From positions 62,001 through 126,000 of the forward strand of contig JAESUZ010003186.1 in the NCBI GenBank assembly GCA_017311185.1: DNA of 64,000 nucleotides. The letters run 5' to 3'. The stretch comes from Proteles cristata cristata (lineage: Eukaryota > Chordata > Mammalia > Carnivora > Hyaenidae). Below the pieces are notes generated by a model, which ran no database searches, was not told where the DNA came from, and saw nothing but the letters and a program-made list of their open reading frames with translations. The position numbers were made by a program, and so were the translations under genes. Shown here piece after piece: positions 24,320 to 35,657 of the stretch (position 1 is the stretch's first letter; each line of letters starts with the position of its first letter).

Positions 24320-25740
24320 TTTCTGTAAGGTTGATAGTGATTTCTCATCTTTCATATCTGATTTTAGTAATTTGAGTCTAACGAACCACTTCTGGTTTGT
24401 TTCTCTTTTGTTTTTCTATTCTTTATTTATGCTAATCTTTATTGTGTCCTTCCTTCTGCTTCTTTAGGTTGAATTTACTTTTTTTTTTTTTTTTCTGGTT
24501 TCTTATGGTAGAAGAGTAGATTGCTTTGAGGTCTTTTTTCTTTTTCAGTATAGGCATTTACAGCTATACATCTCCCTCTAAACACTGTTTTCACTGCATT
24601 CCATAAATTTTGGCATATTATATTGTTTTTATGCATCTAAAAGTGTTTTTAATTTCTCTGTGATTTCATTTTTGAGCTGTTGGTTGTTAGGCACTGTGTT
24701 ACTTAATTTCCATGAGTGTGTGAATTTCCCAGATTTCTCTGTTAATGGATTTCTAATTTCATCTCATTGTGGTTGGGGAGTATACTTCGTATGACGTCAG
24801 TCCTTTCAAATGTGTTGAGACTTGTTTTACAGCCTAAGATGTAGTATGCCCTGGAGAATGATCTGTGTGTATTCTGCTGCTGTTGGGTGGAATGTTCTTT
24901 AGATGTCTTTTAGGCTTAATTAGTTTATATTGTTGTTCAAGTCTTTTATTTCTATCTTCTGTATAGTTGTTTTATCCATTACTCGAAGTTGGAAAGTGAG
25001 GTCTTCAAATATTCTTGATGTAGGGCGCCTGGGTGGCTCAGTTGGTTGCACGTCTGACATTGGCTCAGGTCATGATCTCATGGTTCGTGGGTTTGAGCCC
25101 CACTTTGGGCTCTGTGCTGACAACTAGCTCAGAGCCTGGAGCCGGCTTCAGATTCTGTGTCTCCCTCTCTCTGACCCTCCCCTGCTCATGCTGTCTCTCT
25201 CTCTCTCTCAGAAATAAATAAAAAACTTTAAAAAAAAAACAAGTATTCTTGATGAATTGTGTATTTCTCCCTTCAGATCTGTCTGTTTTTGCTTCAGGTA
25301 ACTTAGGACTCTGTTGTTAGGTGAGTATATACTTATAATTATGTCTTCTTGATGGAATGAATATTTATCATTAAAATGAGCTTTCTTCATCCTATTAACA
25401 ATTTTTGTTTGATATTAACATAGCCATTCTAGCTCTTTTTGGGTTACTGATGTATGTATGATGTGTCTTCTTTTCTTTCTTTCCTTTATTTTTTATTTTC
25501 AGCCTTTTTGTGTGTCTGACTCTAAAGTGTGTCTCTTATAGACAGCATTCATTGAATCATTTTTTATACTTTCTGCTAATCCCTGCCTTTGATTGCAGTG
25601 TTTAATGCTTTTAAAATAATTACTGATAATGTAGGATATATATTTGTTATTTTGTTATTTTCTGTATGTTTTGTGTCTTTTGTCTTTATTACTATCCTCT
25701 TTTTGGCTAAGTGTGCCATTTTAATTCCTTTGTCATTTTT
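24320..25740 (-). mobile_element. L1 ORF2 fragment, antisense, split by a SINE
   Basis: Inverted L1 ORF2 wording such as tctcattgtggttggggagt and gtgtctcttatagacagc is present on both sides of the SINE at 25023. No long open frame remains. Confidence 0.75.
25023..25243 (+). mobile_element. CAN-SINE nested in L1, 11-base TSD
   Basis: Duplication tattcttgatg at 25010-25020 and 25244-25254. Complete forward copy. Confidence 0.95.
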
Positions 25741-25749
25741 CCTTTTTTT

Positions 25750-25858
25750 TTTTAAGATTTTATTTTTAAGCAATTTCTACACTCAAAATGGGGCTTGAAC
25801 TCACAGCCTCAAGATCAAGAGTTGCATGCTGTACAGACTGAGCCAGCCAGGCAACACT
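25750..25858 (-). mobile_element. Old CAN-SINE type, antisense
   Basis: Poly(T), aagattttatttttaagcaa, ggggcttgaactcacagcc and gactgagccagccaggcaa show the older short type, like the copies at 11790 and 53800. Confidence 0.8.
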
Positions 25859-25879
25859 ACTTTTTTTTTTTTTTTTTCC

Positions 25880-26700
25880 TGAGTTAATTTCTTAGTCCTT
25901 GTACTAATCACTTAGAATAGCATATTTTAAGTGTCTGCTAAGTCTATCATCTGGGCATCCTCAGTAACAGTTTCTGTTGATTGATTATATTTTTCTTATG
26001 TAATGGCCATACTTTCTTGTTTCTTTGCATATTTTTGTAGTTTGTTGTTGAAAATTGGGTGTTTTAAATAATGTAATGTGACAGCTCTAGAAATCAGGTT
26101 GTTGCTGTTTGTGTTCTTTTTTGTTTAATGACATTTCTTAACTAATTCTGTAAAATCTGTATTCTTTGTGTAGCTGCCAAGTTTCAGGTTAATTAGCTGA
26201 ATGGTCAGCTCATGATTAGACAGAAAATTCCTTGAATGCATAAATCAGCAAGTCTCTTCATCTTTGCTGATGGACTCTGTGTGTGTGTGTGTGTGTGTGT
26301 GTGAACATGGTTCCAGTGTTCAGCCAGGCAGTTAACAACCTGGACTTAGCGTCACTGAGTGCTTGTGCAGAGCCTCAAGGTCAGCCTGAGGTGAGAGCTC
26401 AGGGCCTTCTCGGGTCTTTCTGAACGCGTGCAGCACCTTACACATTCATGGCCTCTGGAGTCCCATGAATATGTTGGTGCCTTTCAGAGCCCTTATGTAT
26501 ATGTCATTCCCTTTTTCCACTGTTTTTGGTTAGCCTACTGTTTGTTCCACTTGTTCTTTACCACTTCAGACAGGTACAGAACTAACCGATTGACTATAAC
26601 TATTTTTGAGAAAGATTTTTCACTGGGCAAACTCAGAGTTAGGTTAAATACAGACAGCCTTGCAAGTGAGCTCTTTCAGGAAACCACCAGACTGGTCATA
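25880..26700. mobile_element. Older LINE-like sequence
   Basis: Wording such as tttgttgttgaaaattgggt and aatgtgacagctctagaaatc is shared by old L1-type repeats in mammals. Classification is uncertain, and a (TG)n array lies inside at 26278-26303. Confidence 0.4.
26278..26303 (+). repeat. (TG)n microsatellite
   Basis: About 13 uninterrupted TG/GT units. Confidence 0.97.
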
Positions 26701-26867
26701 TAATGACAGTTTTTTAGGACAGCTTTAAGACTTCAGAGGAGCTCTAAACTCACTCTGTACTCTGGTGGCTGCCTTGCCACCAGTCTGCCCTGCCTGCTGT
26801 GGGTTTTCCAGGCTACTGCAAGTTGGAGAAAGGGGAATAGGAATGGTGCAAATTAAAATCACACAAA

Positions 26868-27068
26868 GCCGGGTGCCTTACTCTGGCAGTTGGTTAAGTG
26901 TCCAACTGTGGCTCAGATCATGGTCTTGAGGTTCGTGAGTTCGAGCCCCACGACGGGCTGTCAGTGTGGAGCCTGCGTCAGACCATCTGTCTTTCTTTCT
27001 CCCCACCCCTCCCCTGCCCATGCACTCTCTCTCTCAAAAATAAATATTAAAAAAAAAAAAAATTAAAT
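26868..27068 (+). mobile_element. CAN-SINE, forward, 13-base TSD
   Basis: Duplication aaaatcacacaaa at 26855-26867 and 27069-27081. The head is diverged (ccgggtgccttactctggca). Confidence 0.94.
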
Positions 27069-27249
27069 AAAATCACACAAAACTTGTTCTTACCAAGATA
27101 TCACCACTTAAAAAAATTCCCTGGGTTATTTCAAGTTTTTGGTTAATTTCCAGAATTTGAAAAAGTTGATTCTAAAATTTTTGCCAGTTTTCCTGTTGCT
27201 TTTATGGAGTAGGGATTTTCAGAGGTTCTTAGACCACCATTTTTGCTGA

Positions 27250-27480
27250 TGTACACGGGTGGAGTATAGAAAGAGTATTGAGCCTGAAATTAAGGTCCTA
27301 TTTTTCAACTTAGTATCTTTTGGTTTGAGGCTGGCCAGTTGACCCAAGGAATCTAAACTTTTATTTCTTTGTTTTAAAAATGGGCATATTAATTAATATC
27401 TGTCTCTTAGCCTTACTGTAGGGATTCAGTGAACTAATGCGTTTAACAACATATTGGATAAAAAGTAATCTGTAAATCAC
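27250..27480 (+). mobile_element. Probable MIR relic
   Basis: A weak MIR order is seen: agagtattgagcctgaaatt, ttgttttaaaaatgggcat, ctgtagggattcagtgaact. Ancient. Confidence 0.45.
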
Positions 27481-27689
27481 TATCTAAGGGGAGGACACAT
27501 AAGGCATTTAAAAGGCAAAAAAATAAAGAAAAGATTGTATCATTCAAGTTTTGTTTATGGAATGATTGAGGATTTGGGGGAATAAGGGGCTTAGGAAAGG
27601 AATTAGATCCTACACAGATGTGGGAAGAGCTGAGAAATGAAGGTGTGGAAGAGGGAAGAGAAGGACCAGGGTGAAAATCGTTTACTGGT

Positions 27690-28060
27690 TTGCCCGAAGC
27701 ACTGGCGCGAGTGGACACGTCAGAACCTACCAGGGAATCTGAGAAGCTGAGGACTTCCAGCCATGAGACAAGGGCGTGAAGGAGGAGCTTGTGGAGAGAT
27801 CTGTGGACAGCTGTTGTCTGTATGTGGCTCCCAGCCCTGTGGGTCCACAGTGCAGTGTCTGTCGGCGGTCCCGGAGCTGCTGTCGGCTGGCAGGGCCGCG
27901 TCGGAAGCATAAGCGAGATGCAGAGAGCAGAGGACAAGCTGGGGTCTGCAGGACATCTCTGCATCTTGTTTGACACCACACTTAACCGTGACCCCCTTCC
28001 AAAGGCTGTTGCTTTGCTTCTGTCTTTCACATCCCAGAACCACAGCCCCCGCCCCACCTG
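27690..28060. other. GC-richer unique patch, no gene recognised
   Basis: Locally higher GC with several CpG (for example gtcggcggtcccggag and ggccgcgtcggaag near 27860-27905). An antisense frame stays open for 204 codons through 27443-28057 and overlapping frames are open on both strands. No domain is recognised, the composition is low-information S/P/L-rich, and I see no splice or promoter logic. Confidence 0.4.
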
Positions 28061-28455
28061 GCCAACTCTAGTGTGAAATCAGAAGGGAAAGAAATTTTAG
28101 GAAACACATTTTGTTTTCTAGATGAAGCAAGTTGACATTGCAGTACATATGACCAGGCAGTGTGGTACCCCTTTGGCTTGGGGACTTACTGATTTGGAAA
28201 GTTCCAAACTACTGCTAACATGTACAGAGTACTTTATATATTATGTTGTGTAAAGAAGAGCTTTTGATTTGGGGAAACATAATTTCTTCAAAAGAGGCTG
28301 AAATATTGAAGCATTCTTAGAACAAATGAGAACAAAAACAACTGGAAATACATCAGTTTATTTTACATGTCTTGCTTTACTGATGAGATGAGTTCCTTAG
28401 AGGTAATGGATCAAATGAATTTTTATATTGAACATTTTCTAATAACAGGTTACAG

Positions 28456-28682
28456 GGGTGCCTGGGTGGCTTAGCCAGTTAAGTGTCCGACTTCAGCTCA
28501 GGTCATGATCTCATGGTTTGTGGGTTTGAGCCCCGCATCAGGCTCTGTGCTGAACAGCTAGCTGAGAGCCTGGAGCCTGCTTCAGATTCTGTGTCTCCCT
28601 CTCTCTCTGACCCTCCCCTGCTCATGCTGTCTCTCTCTTTCTCTCTCTCTCAGAAATAAATAAAAACATTACAAAAAACCCC
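28456..28682 (+). mobile_element. CAN-SINE, forward, TSD with one mismatch
   Basis: Flanks aacaggttacag (28444-28455) and aacaagttacag (28683-28694). Complete copy. Confidence 0.95.
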
Positions 28683-29564
28683 AACAAGTTACAGTCTCAG
28701 GAATATGATCATTTCCAGTTGGTTCTTGGTTGACATTGGCACACAATTTTGTCTGAGTTTCTGGAGTCTTACTAGCATGATGTCATTAAGGTCATAGACT
28801 GGTGAGGCCTAATGGATGGTGAGACAGTCAAGGTCCTTGCAGACTAAATTATACCAGGAAGTCCATGTAATTCTGAGGCAAGATAGCAAAGTGTACTTCC
28901 CCTCTGTGCTAGTAAAAACCCACCACAGCTGATGTTGTCTGGTTATTGGGTAGAGAAAAATGTATTTACTGTATCAGTACCTGCTTACCACATGTCAGGA
29001 GGTGTGATTCTTTGCTCCAGTAAAAAGATCATGTCTGAACAGTAGATATAATTACAGCCACCATTATATTAAGTTTGTAATAATCTATGACATTTTCCAG
29101 GACCCATCTATATTCTGCACAGTTTAAATGGATCTGTTAAGCTGTCTACACTCACACACTTTGCAGTATCTTTCAAGTGTTTGATAGTGGCACACATTTC
29201 TGTAGTTTACATAGATATGTGATGTTGCTTTGGATTTTCTCTTAAGGAGGAGAGGAAGCTGGGGGCTTTCACTTGGCACTTTATTCTGCATTAGTCCTCA
29301 CCGAAGGCTCTGCTGGTTATTGACCATATCTAATTCAACTATGTATTCAAGTAGTAGGGAGGTCACCACTGGGTGGGTCCAGAGACTTACTACGCCTACC
29401 ATGGGATAGACTGATTCCCATAAACCCTCGAACGCATCAGGTGATATTCTGGGTCCCAGAGGATTATCATTAACTAAGTACTAATTGACCTTGAAAAGAT
29501 GGGTATGGTATTTCTTTCTCTCCAGGATAGAATTACCTGGCAAATGTTAAAGGTGCGTCTTTGG

Positions 29565-29750
29565 CCAGGCCATCTCAGTGGCTCAGTTGGTTAAGCATCC
29601 TACTCTTGATTTTGACTTAGGTCATGATCTCATGGTTCTTGGGATCGAGCTCCACATCAGGCTTTGTGCTGACAGCACTCTATCCCTCTCTCTCTGCCTC
29701 TCCTCACGTTCACACACGCTTTCTCTATCTCTCTCAAAATAAATAAACTT
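29565..29750 (+). mobile_element. CAN-SINE, forward
   Basis: Short TSD gtctttgg at 29557-29564 and 29751-29758. Diverged head (ccaggccatctcagtggctc). Confidence 0.92.
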
Positions 29751-29829
29751 GTCTTTGGGGAAGACAAGGGAAGAATTATGGTATATGCTAGTTATGTTAT
29801 AGTGGGGTCCTTCCTCACCAATATTGGCT

Positions 29830-29872
29830 CCTTCATTCCTTCCTCCCTTCCTCCCTCCCTTCCTTCCTTTCC
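29830..29872 (+). repeat. TTCC-rich low-complexity run
   Basis: Interrupted ttcctccc and ccttcctt units directly before a reverse SINE, probably derived from its tail. Confidence 0.85.
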
Positions 29873-30063
29873 AATTTTTAAAAAATGTTTATTTTTGATA
29901 GTGCAAGCAGGGAGGGGCAGAGAGAGAGAGAGAGACAGAGGAGAGGAAGCAGGGTCTGCACTGACAGCAGCGGGCCTGATGCAGGGCTCGAACTCACAAA
30001 CCATGAGATCATGATCTGAGCCAAAGTCAGACGTTCAACCAATTGAGTTACCTAGGTGCCCCT
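29873..30063 (-). mobile_element. CAN-SINE, antisense
   Basis: Inverted tail, GA-rich body and inverted head ending ctaggtgcccct. Confidence 0.9.
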
Positions 30064-30699
30064 CTTAATTTTTTTTGAAAGAGGCTCTGACTGTGAAATG
30101 ACTCCAGGATAGGAATTAGGTGAGAAACAATGTTTTAGCATCATGTTTTAGCATGATGACTTGGGTCTGACCCCAATCTGACCCAAACCTATATACTTTT
30201 TTCCCCCTAATGTGATATAGATCAAGTTTGGACTTAGTTAGCTTTAAGGCTTCCTGGTGAGTCAGCTACCACCTAAGATCCATGCTTGTTGCACTATTGT
30301 AATTATTACTCTGGCTGTTCCTATTGCAGTAACCATGCTCCTCTTGCTTCTGGGGGTTAAGTGCTATCAGCTAGTCTCTATTACCCCTCCTGAAATCAGG
30401 AAGCTCGTTTCAACTGAAGGACCTCCAAAGATGTCCTCCCAACCCCCCCAGCTTACAGGCCATCTATAGCACTTTTCAGGGATGCTAATACTCCCATGTA
30501 CAATGTATTTCTCAAAGCCAAGATGAAAAGAATATCCTCTGTGCCCTCTTGGAGGACATTGGGATGGGTGAAGAGGTTGCAAATAATAAATTGACAACAA
30601 CTTTTTCTTCCTAAGTTGTTAGATTCTTTCTTCCACATCACACCAAGGAACTTCTGGCCTCTGAGTTTAGTTTGGGCTACATTTGAGTCCAGGATTATC

Positions 30700-30900
30700 T
30701 TTTTTTATTTTGTTTTTAATGTTTTTTGAGAGAGAGAGCTTGAGCAGTGGAAGGGCAGAGAGAAAGGGAGACACAGAATCTAAAGCAGGCTCCATGCTGT
30801 GAGCTGTCAGCACAGAGCCTGATGTGGGGCTTGAACTCATGAACTGTGAGATCATGACTTGAGCTGTGTCGGATCCTTAACAGAGCCACCTAGGCGCACC
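30700..30900 (-). mobile_element. CAN-SINE, antisense
   Basis: Inverted copy with small deletions near the head (cttaacagagccacctagg). Confidence 0.9.
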
Positions 30901-31036
30901 GGTCATTATATTGTCTTTAAACAAAGTAGTAGTCTTAACAGATAGAGGAGGACTGCCCCTGTTGGCATAGGAAACTCAGTAGGGTTTGGAGGTTTCTATT
31001 TTTAGAATCATCCCAAATATCTTTATTTAAATTCTT

Positions 31037-31249
31037 TTTTTTTAATGTTTTATTTATTTCTAGGAGAGAGAGAGAGAGACAGTGTGAGCAGGGGAAGGTC
31101 AGAGAGAGAGGGAGTCACAGACCGAAAGAGGCTCCAGGCTCTGAGCTGGCAGTCAGCACAGAGCCCGACACGGGGCTCGAACCCACAACCGCGAGATCAT
31201 GACCTAAGCGAAAGTCGGACGCTTAACCGACTAAGCCACCCAGGCGCCC
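31037..31249 (-). mobile_element. Young CAN-SINE subfamily copy, antisense, 16-base TSD
   Basis: Duplication ctttatttaaattctt at 31021-31036 and 31250-31265 is perfect. Young-subfamily bases. Confidence 0.96.
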
Positions 31250-31344
31250 CTTTATTTAAATTCTTGGGTCTTGCTCCTTCATGATCAGTGCCCTGTTCTC
31301 CTGGCCAAGATGAAGTAAGTGGTACTAGAGTAACCCTCTCGTAA

Positions 31345-31480
31345 CAACCATTGCAGTTATTATTGCTAAGAACCAAACCACTTCAAAACTTAGTGTCTTC
31401 AAACAATAGCAATCATTTGTTTATCTTGCATTGTTTCTATGGAACGGAACTTTAGGAAGGGCTTGACTGGGCCACTTGTG
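31345..31480. mobile_element. Possible ancient mammalian repeat
   Basis: The order accacttcaaaacttagtgt, cttcaaacaatagcaatc and ggaagggcttgactggg is familiar from old interspersed repeats; family not named. Confidence 0.35.
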
Positions 31481-31587
31481 ATGTGAGAAAGGTGAGGTGA
31501 TATAACAGTAACTCTAAATGAACTTTGATAAATTGAAGATATGCATGATTAGCTTTAGATCAGTCACTCAAAAATAATAAAATGTTG

Positions 31588-31758
31588 GGTCACTTGGGTG
31601 GCTCAGTTGGTTAAACGTCCAGCTTTTGATTTTGGCTCAGGTCATGTTCTCAGGGTCATGAGATTGAGCCCTCTGTTGGATTCTATGCTGGGCATGGAAT
31701 CTACTTAAGATTCTCTCTCTCCCTCTCTGTCTGTTCATACCCTGTGTATGCATGCTTG

Positions 31759-31794
<36 letters not shown>

Positions 31795-31815
31795 ATAAAT
31801 AAATAAGTAAGTAAG
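31588..31815 (+). mobile_element. Older CAN-SINE, forward, with CT array
   Basis: Head gggtcacttgggtggctcag and gcatggaatctacttaagat mark an older carnivore type. A (CT)n run lies at about 31760-31790, then a GTAA-rich tail. Confidence 0.88.
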
Positions 31816-32297
31816 TAAAATGATGTGTAGCTTAAAGGCAATAGAGGAAAGAAAACAAATGACTAAAACACATTTGATTAACCCAATCAGATGCCTTCAT
31901 TTGCTCAAAGCCCTAGTGAAACTGAGTTTGTCCTATATTCAGCAATCACGCAGGAGCAATGTCTACATCCGAGTTTTGACTATGCTAACTTGGCAGCTAC
32001 AAGGAAAAAGAAATTTTTTTTAAGCAATCATAGAAATAACTTGGTTCTCTGAACTTGAGGATTTAAAACACCGAATGTCATTTTCTTTCTTTGAGCTATT
32101 CAGTGAACTTAGAAGCAACCAACCTTACCTCACAGTCTGATATTCTTAGTGTCTTATCACTTAATTCACAGAAGCCTTTTTTTCTTTTAATTTAAATTTT
32201 AGTTATTTAACATAGAGTGCAATATTGTTTTCAGGAGTAGAACTCAGTGATTTATCACTTGCATCACAACAGTGCCCTTCTTAGTACCCATCACCCA

Positions 32298-32494
32298 GGG
32301 CACATGGGTGGCTCAGTTGGTTAAGTGTCCAACTCTTGATTTTGGCTCATGTCATGATCTCACAGTTTGTGAGTTCAAGCTCTGCATTGGGCTCTGAGCT
32401 GGAATTCTCTCTCTCTCTCCCTCTCTCTCTGCCCCTCCCCCCACTTGCATGCACAGTGTCTTCCATGCTCATTCTCAGAATAAATTTTAAAAAA
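32298..32494 (+). mobile_element. CAN-SINE nested in L1, 13-base TSD
   Basis: Flanks tacccatcaccca (32285-32297) and tacctatcaccca (32495-32507) differ once. The target belongs to the L1. Confidence 0.95.
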
Positions 32495-32782
32495 TACCTA
32501 TCACCCACCCAGCCCATCTCCCACGCCCTCCCTCCATTAACTCCTAGTTTGTTCTCTATCATTAATAGTCTCTTCTCTTGTGGTTTGTTTCCCCCTTTCC
32601 TCTCTCCCTGCTTCCCATGTGTTCGTCTGTTTTGTTTCTTAAATTCTATATATGAATGAAGGCAAATGATATTTGTCTTTCTATGATTGATTATTTTGCT
32701 TGGTGTAATACATTTTAGCTCCATCTGCATCATTGGAAATGGCAAGATTTCATTCTTTTTTGATAGCTGAGTGATAGTCCAT

Positions 32783-32828
32783 GGTGTGTGTGTGTGTGTG
32801 TGTGTGCACGCACACACACACACACTCA
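32783..32828. repeat. (TG)n-(CA)n inverted microsatellite
   Basis: About 11 TG units, then gcacg, then about 9 CA units, forming a near-perfect inverted repeat inside L1 sequence. Confidence 0.95.
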
Positions 32829-34935
32829 CACCACATATTCTTTATCCATTTGTCAGTCAATGGACATTTGGGCTCTCTCCATAGTTTGAGTATTGTTGAT
32901 AATGCTGCTATAAACATCAGGGTGCATGTACTCCTTTGAATCTCTATTTTTGTATCCTTTGGGTAAATACCCAGTAGTGCTGGATAATGGGTAGTTCTGT
33001 TTTTAGTTTTTTGAGGAACCTCCATACTCTTCTACAGAGTGGCTGCACCAATTTGCATTCCCACCATCAGTGCAAGAAGGTTCCCCTTTCTCAGCTTCTC
33101 ACCAACACCTGTTAGTACTTGTGTTGTTAATTTTAGCCATTCTGACAGCTGTGAGGTGGTATCTCATCATGGTTTTGATTTGTATTTTCCTGATTAGTAA
33201 TATTGAACATCTTTTCATGTGTCTGTTAGCCATCTGGGTGTCTTCTTTGGAAAACTGTCTATTCATGTCTTCTGCCCATTTCTTCACTGGGTTATTTTTT
33301 TGGGCGATGAGTTTGGTAAGTTCTTTATTGATTTTGAATACTTACCCTTTATCAGATATGTCATTTTCAAATATCTTTTCCCATTCCATTGGTTGCCTTT
33401 TATTTTTGCTGATTGTTTCCTTTGCTGTACAGGAGCTTTTTATCTTGATGAAGTTCCAATACACAGAGCCTTACATTAGGTAGAGGCCTTAGCTCCCCTA
33501 GGTGATAATTCAAGAAATTCTTTCATCACTGGATATCATGGACTACCAGTGCCACACTCTCTCATGATCGTGGGTTCCCCATGTCTTCAGCTCCAACCAG
33601 ATCAGATAACTAATCACAAAATTTTATTTTCTGCGGGAGTAGCCTTCAGAATGTCTGGGAGGCTGTGGGTATCAAGTTTCAATGCCATATTGGAGAAGCA
33701 CCTTCAACTACACTATAAAATCATGTCAGCAGAAATCCTGCTATGGCTACAGTCTGTTACATGTAATTTGGTTGAACACTATATATATACATACATGTGT
33801 TGGGTACTTATATAAATAATCTTATAAAATTATGGTGAGAACAGTAGTTAACTATTGTATCATCTGTTGTAGAGGAATTACATGGATTATATTTTTAAAT
33901 CTCCTGTGTATTTTGGCTCTTTGGGATTTATAACTCTTTTTTTTTTGCTTACAAGCTGTATAAATTCTGATTCCATTTTCAGAACAGGCGTAAGAAGCCT
34001 ACATAACCCATAGTGTGTCAGAAATGCAGAGAAACCAGCATCCAAAGACACTTTTATAGGCACAATTGTCTTTTAAAAGATTTCACAAAAATTAGACTGG
34101 TTAAGAATTCTAGCTGGATGCAACCTAAAGTGAATCAAATACATAGACTTTAAGATTGCCATCTATGTAAAGTAAGGAGTCTAAAGTATCGTTTTAGCTA
34201 CCTTAAGATGGCTGCTACCATCAGAAACAGGGGACAAGGGACATGGACCGGGGAAGCAGATTAGTGGTAACAAGTACAGAATTAGCTTCACGGAGGAGGC
34301 GAACCTGAATTGTGGACATACAACAATAGTACCGAAACATGTGCGGTGTACTGAGGATGGTCTTTAATTTCTAAACTAAAGAGACTTGTTGGAAGCAGAT
34401 AGGCCTCCTTTTGGCAAGTTTCATCTGTGAGATAAGCAATGACTATTAAATTATACCCTTCCCCCCTTCTTTTATAAATGTCTCAACGATCCCAGGCTCC
34501 TGGAGCATGCCATTTCAAGAAAGGAAAAACAAAGCAAACTAAACTGAACTAAAAAACATACTTTGTACTGCCATTGAGTAGAGGTGAACTGAAGATGCTG
34601 CTCTAACAGTCATTCCAGCTGGTGACAGAGGGGAGTCCATGAGCTCTCCCAGTATCATGGAGTATGCTTCCCCTTGGTGCCTTTCTTTCCTGGAGGATTC
34701 CAGATGCCAGTAAGGCAATATTTGCCTTTCCTTCTTGTTCCTCTCTTTCACCTGTATAGTATTTGCTTTCTGTTGTTTTTAGCCTGTGCCCTAGGTGCGT
34801 GAAATAGGCAGGTCATCTCAAACTTTGAAAATAAAAATGTGGATCCTATGGGATAAAAGATATCTATGTGCTAAAGAAAAAAAATGGCCATTAGCCACTA
34901 TAAACTAATTCCATTACTTCTGTTGTCATTTCTAG

Positions 34936-35163
34936 GCAGAAGAAATCCTTAGGCAAGAGCTGGAGAAAAAAGAAACGCCGAGTTTGTACTGCTTGCTCGG
35001 AGATGTCCTTCGAGACCACGCTTGCTATGAGCGGGCCTGGGAACTGTCCCACCACCGCAGTGCTCGGGCTCAGCGGTCCAAAGGCCTCCTCCATCTGCGG
35101 AACAAGGAGTTTAGAGAATGCGTGGAGTGCTTTGAGCTCTCAGTGAAGATCAATCCCATGCAG
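34936..35163 (+). CDS. TTC27: TTC27 internal exon C (76 codons, TPR region)
   Basis: This is the longest exon here, with 228 bases and 76 codons. It begins [20 protein letters not shown] and ends [16 protein letters not shown]. The last 34 or so residues ([13 protein letters not shown] to INPMQ) read as one TPR helix-turn-helix unit with the usual small residues, an aromatic in helix B and a terminal proline. The acceptor is AG at 34934-34935 (gtcatttctag) and the donor is gtgaga at 35164. Phase is 0 at both ends. A 20-base minisatellite begins 57 bases after the donor. Residues such as LRDHACYER and ELSHHR look slightly different from the human protein as I remember it, which is ordinary species divergence. 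Confidence 0.96.
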
Positions 35164-35220
35164 GTGAGACATTTCAGAAGGCCCATCCACTCTGTGTGCT
35201 TCTGTTTCCGTTTGGTTTGG

Positions 35221-35300
35221 TGTCTTACTGAGGAAGCATCCATCTTACTGAGGGAGCACCCATCTTATTGAGGGAGCATCCATCTTACTGAGGGAGCATC
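35221..35300 (+). repeat. 20-base minisatellite, four copies
   Basis: Four end-to-end 20-mers of the form catcttactgagggagcatc, with up to three changes in the first copy. It starts 57 bases after the donor of TTC27 exon C. Confidence 0.97.
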
Positions 35301-35657
35301 TTCGTGCCTGGAGACCTTGTGTTTGGAAGTCGAGGGCTGAGCCTCCCATGCTTCTGGCCTCTCATGGGAAATGCTGCTTTTTTCTTATTCACTTTCTGTT
35401 GTGTTTCTGTTATTTACTCTTTGGTTTTCTTTCTTTTTTTACACTGTCCTTAACGCAAATACAGCTATGAAAATTGGGTTTCATTTTCAGCAGATATGTT
35501 AGGTAGAAATGGAGGAGAGTCCGAATTATAGACACCGTAGGATTGTGCAAGGAATTGTTGGAATCAGCAATGAAAGCAAAACTGATATAAATAGGGTAAC
35601 ATCTAGAATGGATTCTTGATCATTTAAGAAAAAGTCTATATGTACAGACACACAAAC

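Larger units (their letters stand above)
32178..33460 (-). mobile_element. 5'-truncated L1, antisense
   Basis: The left side is the inverted L1 3' end (aacatagagtgcaatattgt). The right side is inverted ORF2 C-terminal code, with motifs like FIAALSTI and EPKCPLTDKW on the minus strand. Frames are broken by shifts and stops. Flanks cacagaagcctt and cacagagcctt look like a diverged TSD. A SINE interrupts it at 32298. Confidence 0.88.

Noticed and set aside
27443..28057. A 204-codon antisense open frame as a new gene
   Set aside because: No domain, start context or splice partner is visible; length is near chance expectation for 64 kb, and several other frames in the same GC-richer patch are also open.
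33070..33483. A 137-codon + strand frame resembling a membrane protein
   Set aside because: It is the reverse of L1 ORF2; hydrophobicity is a by-product of the antisense code.
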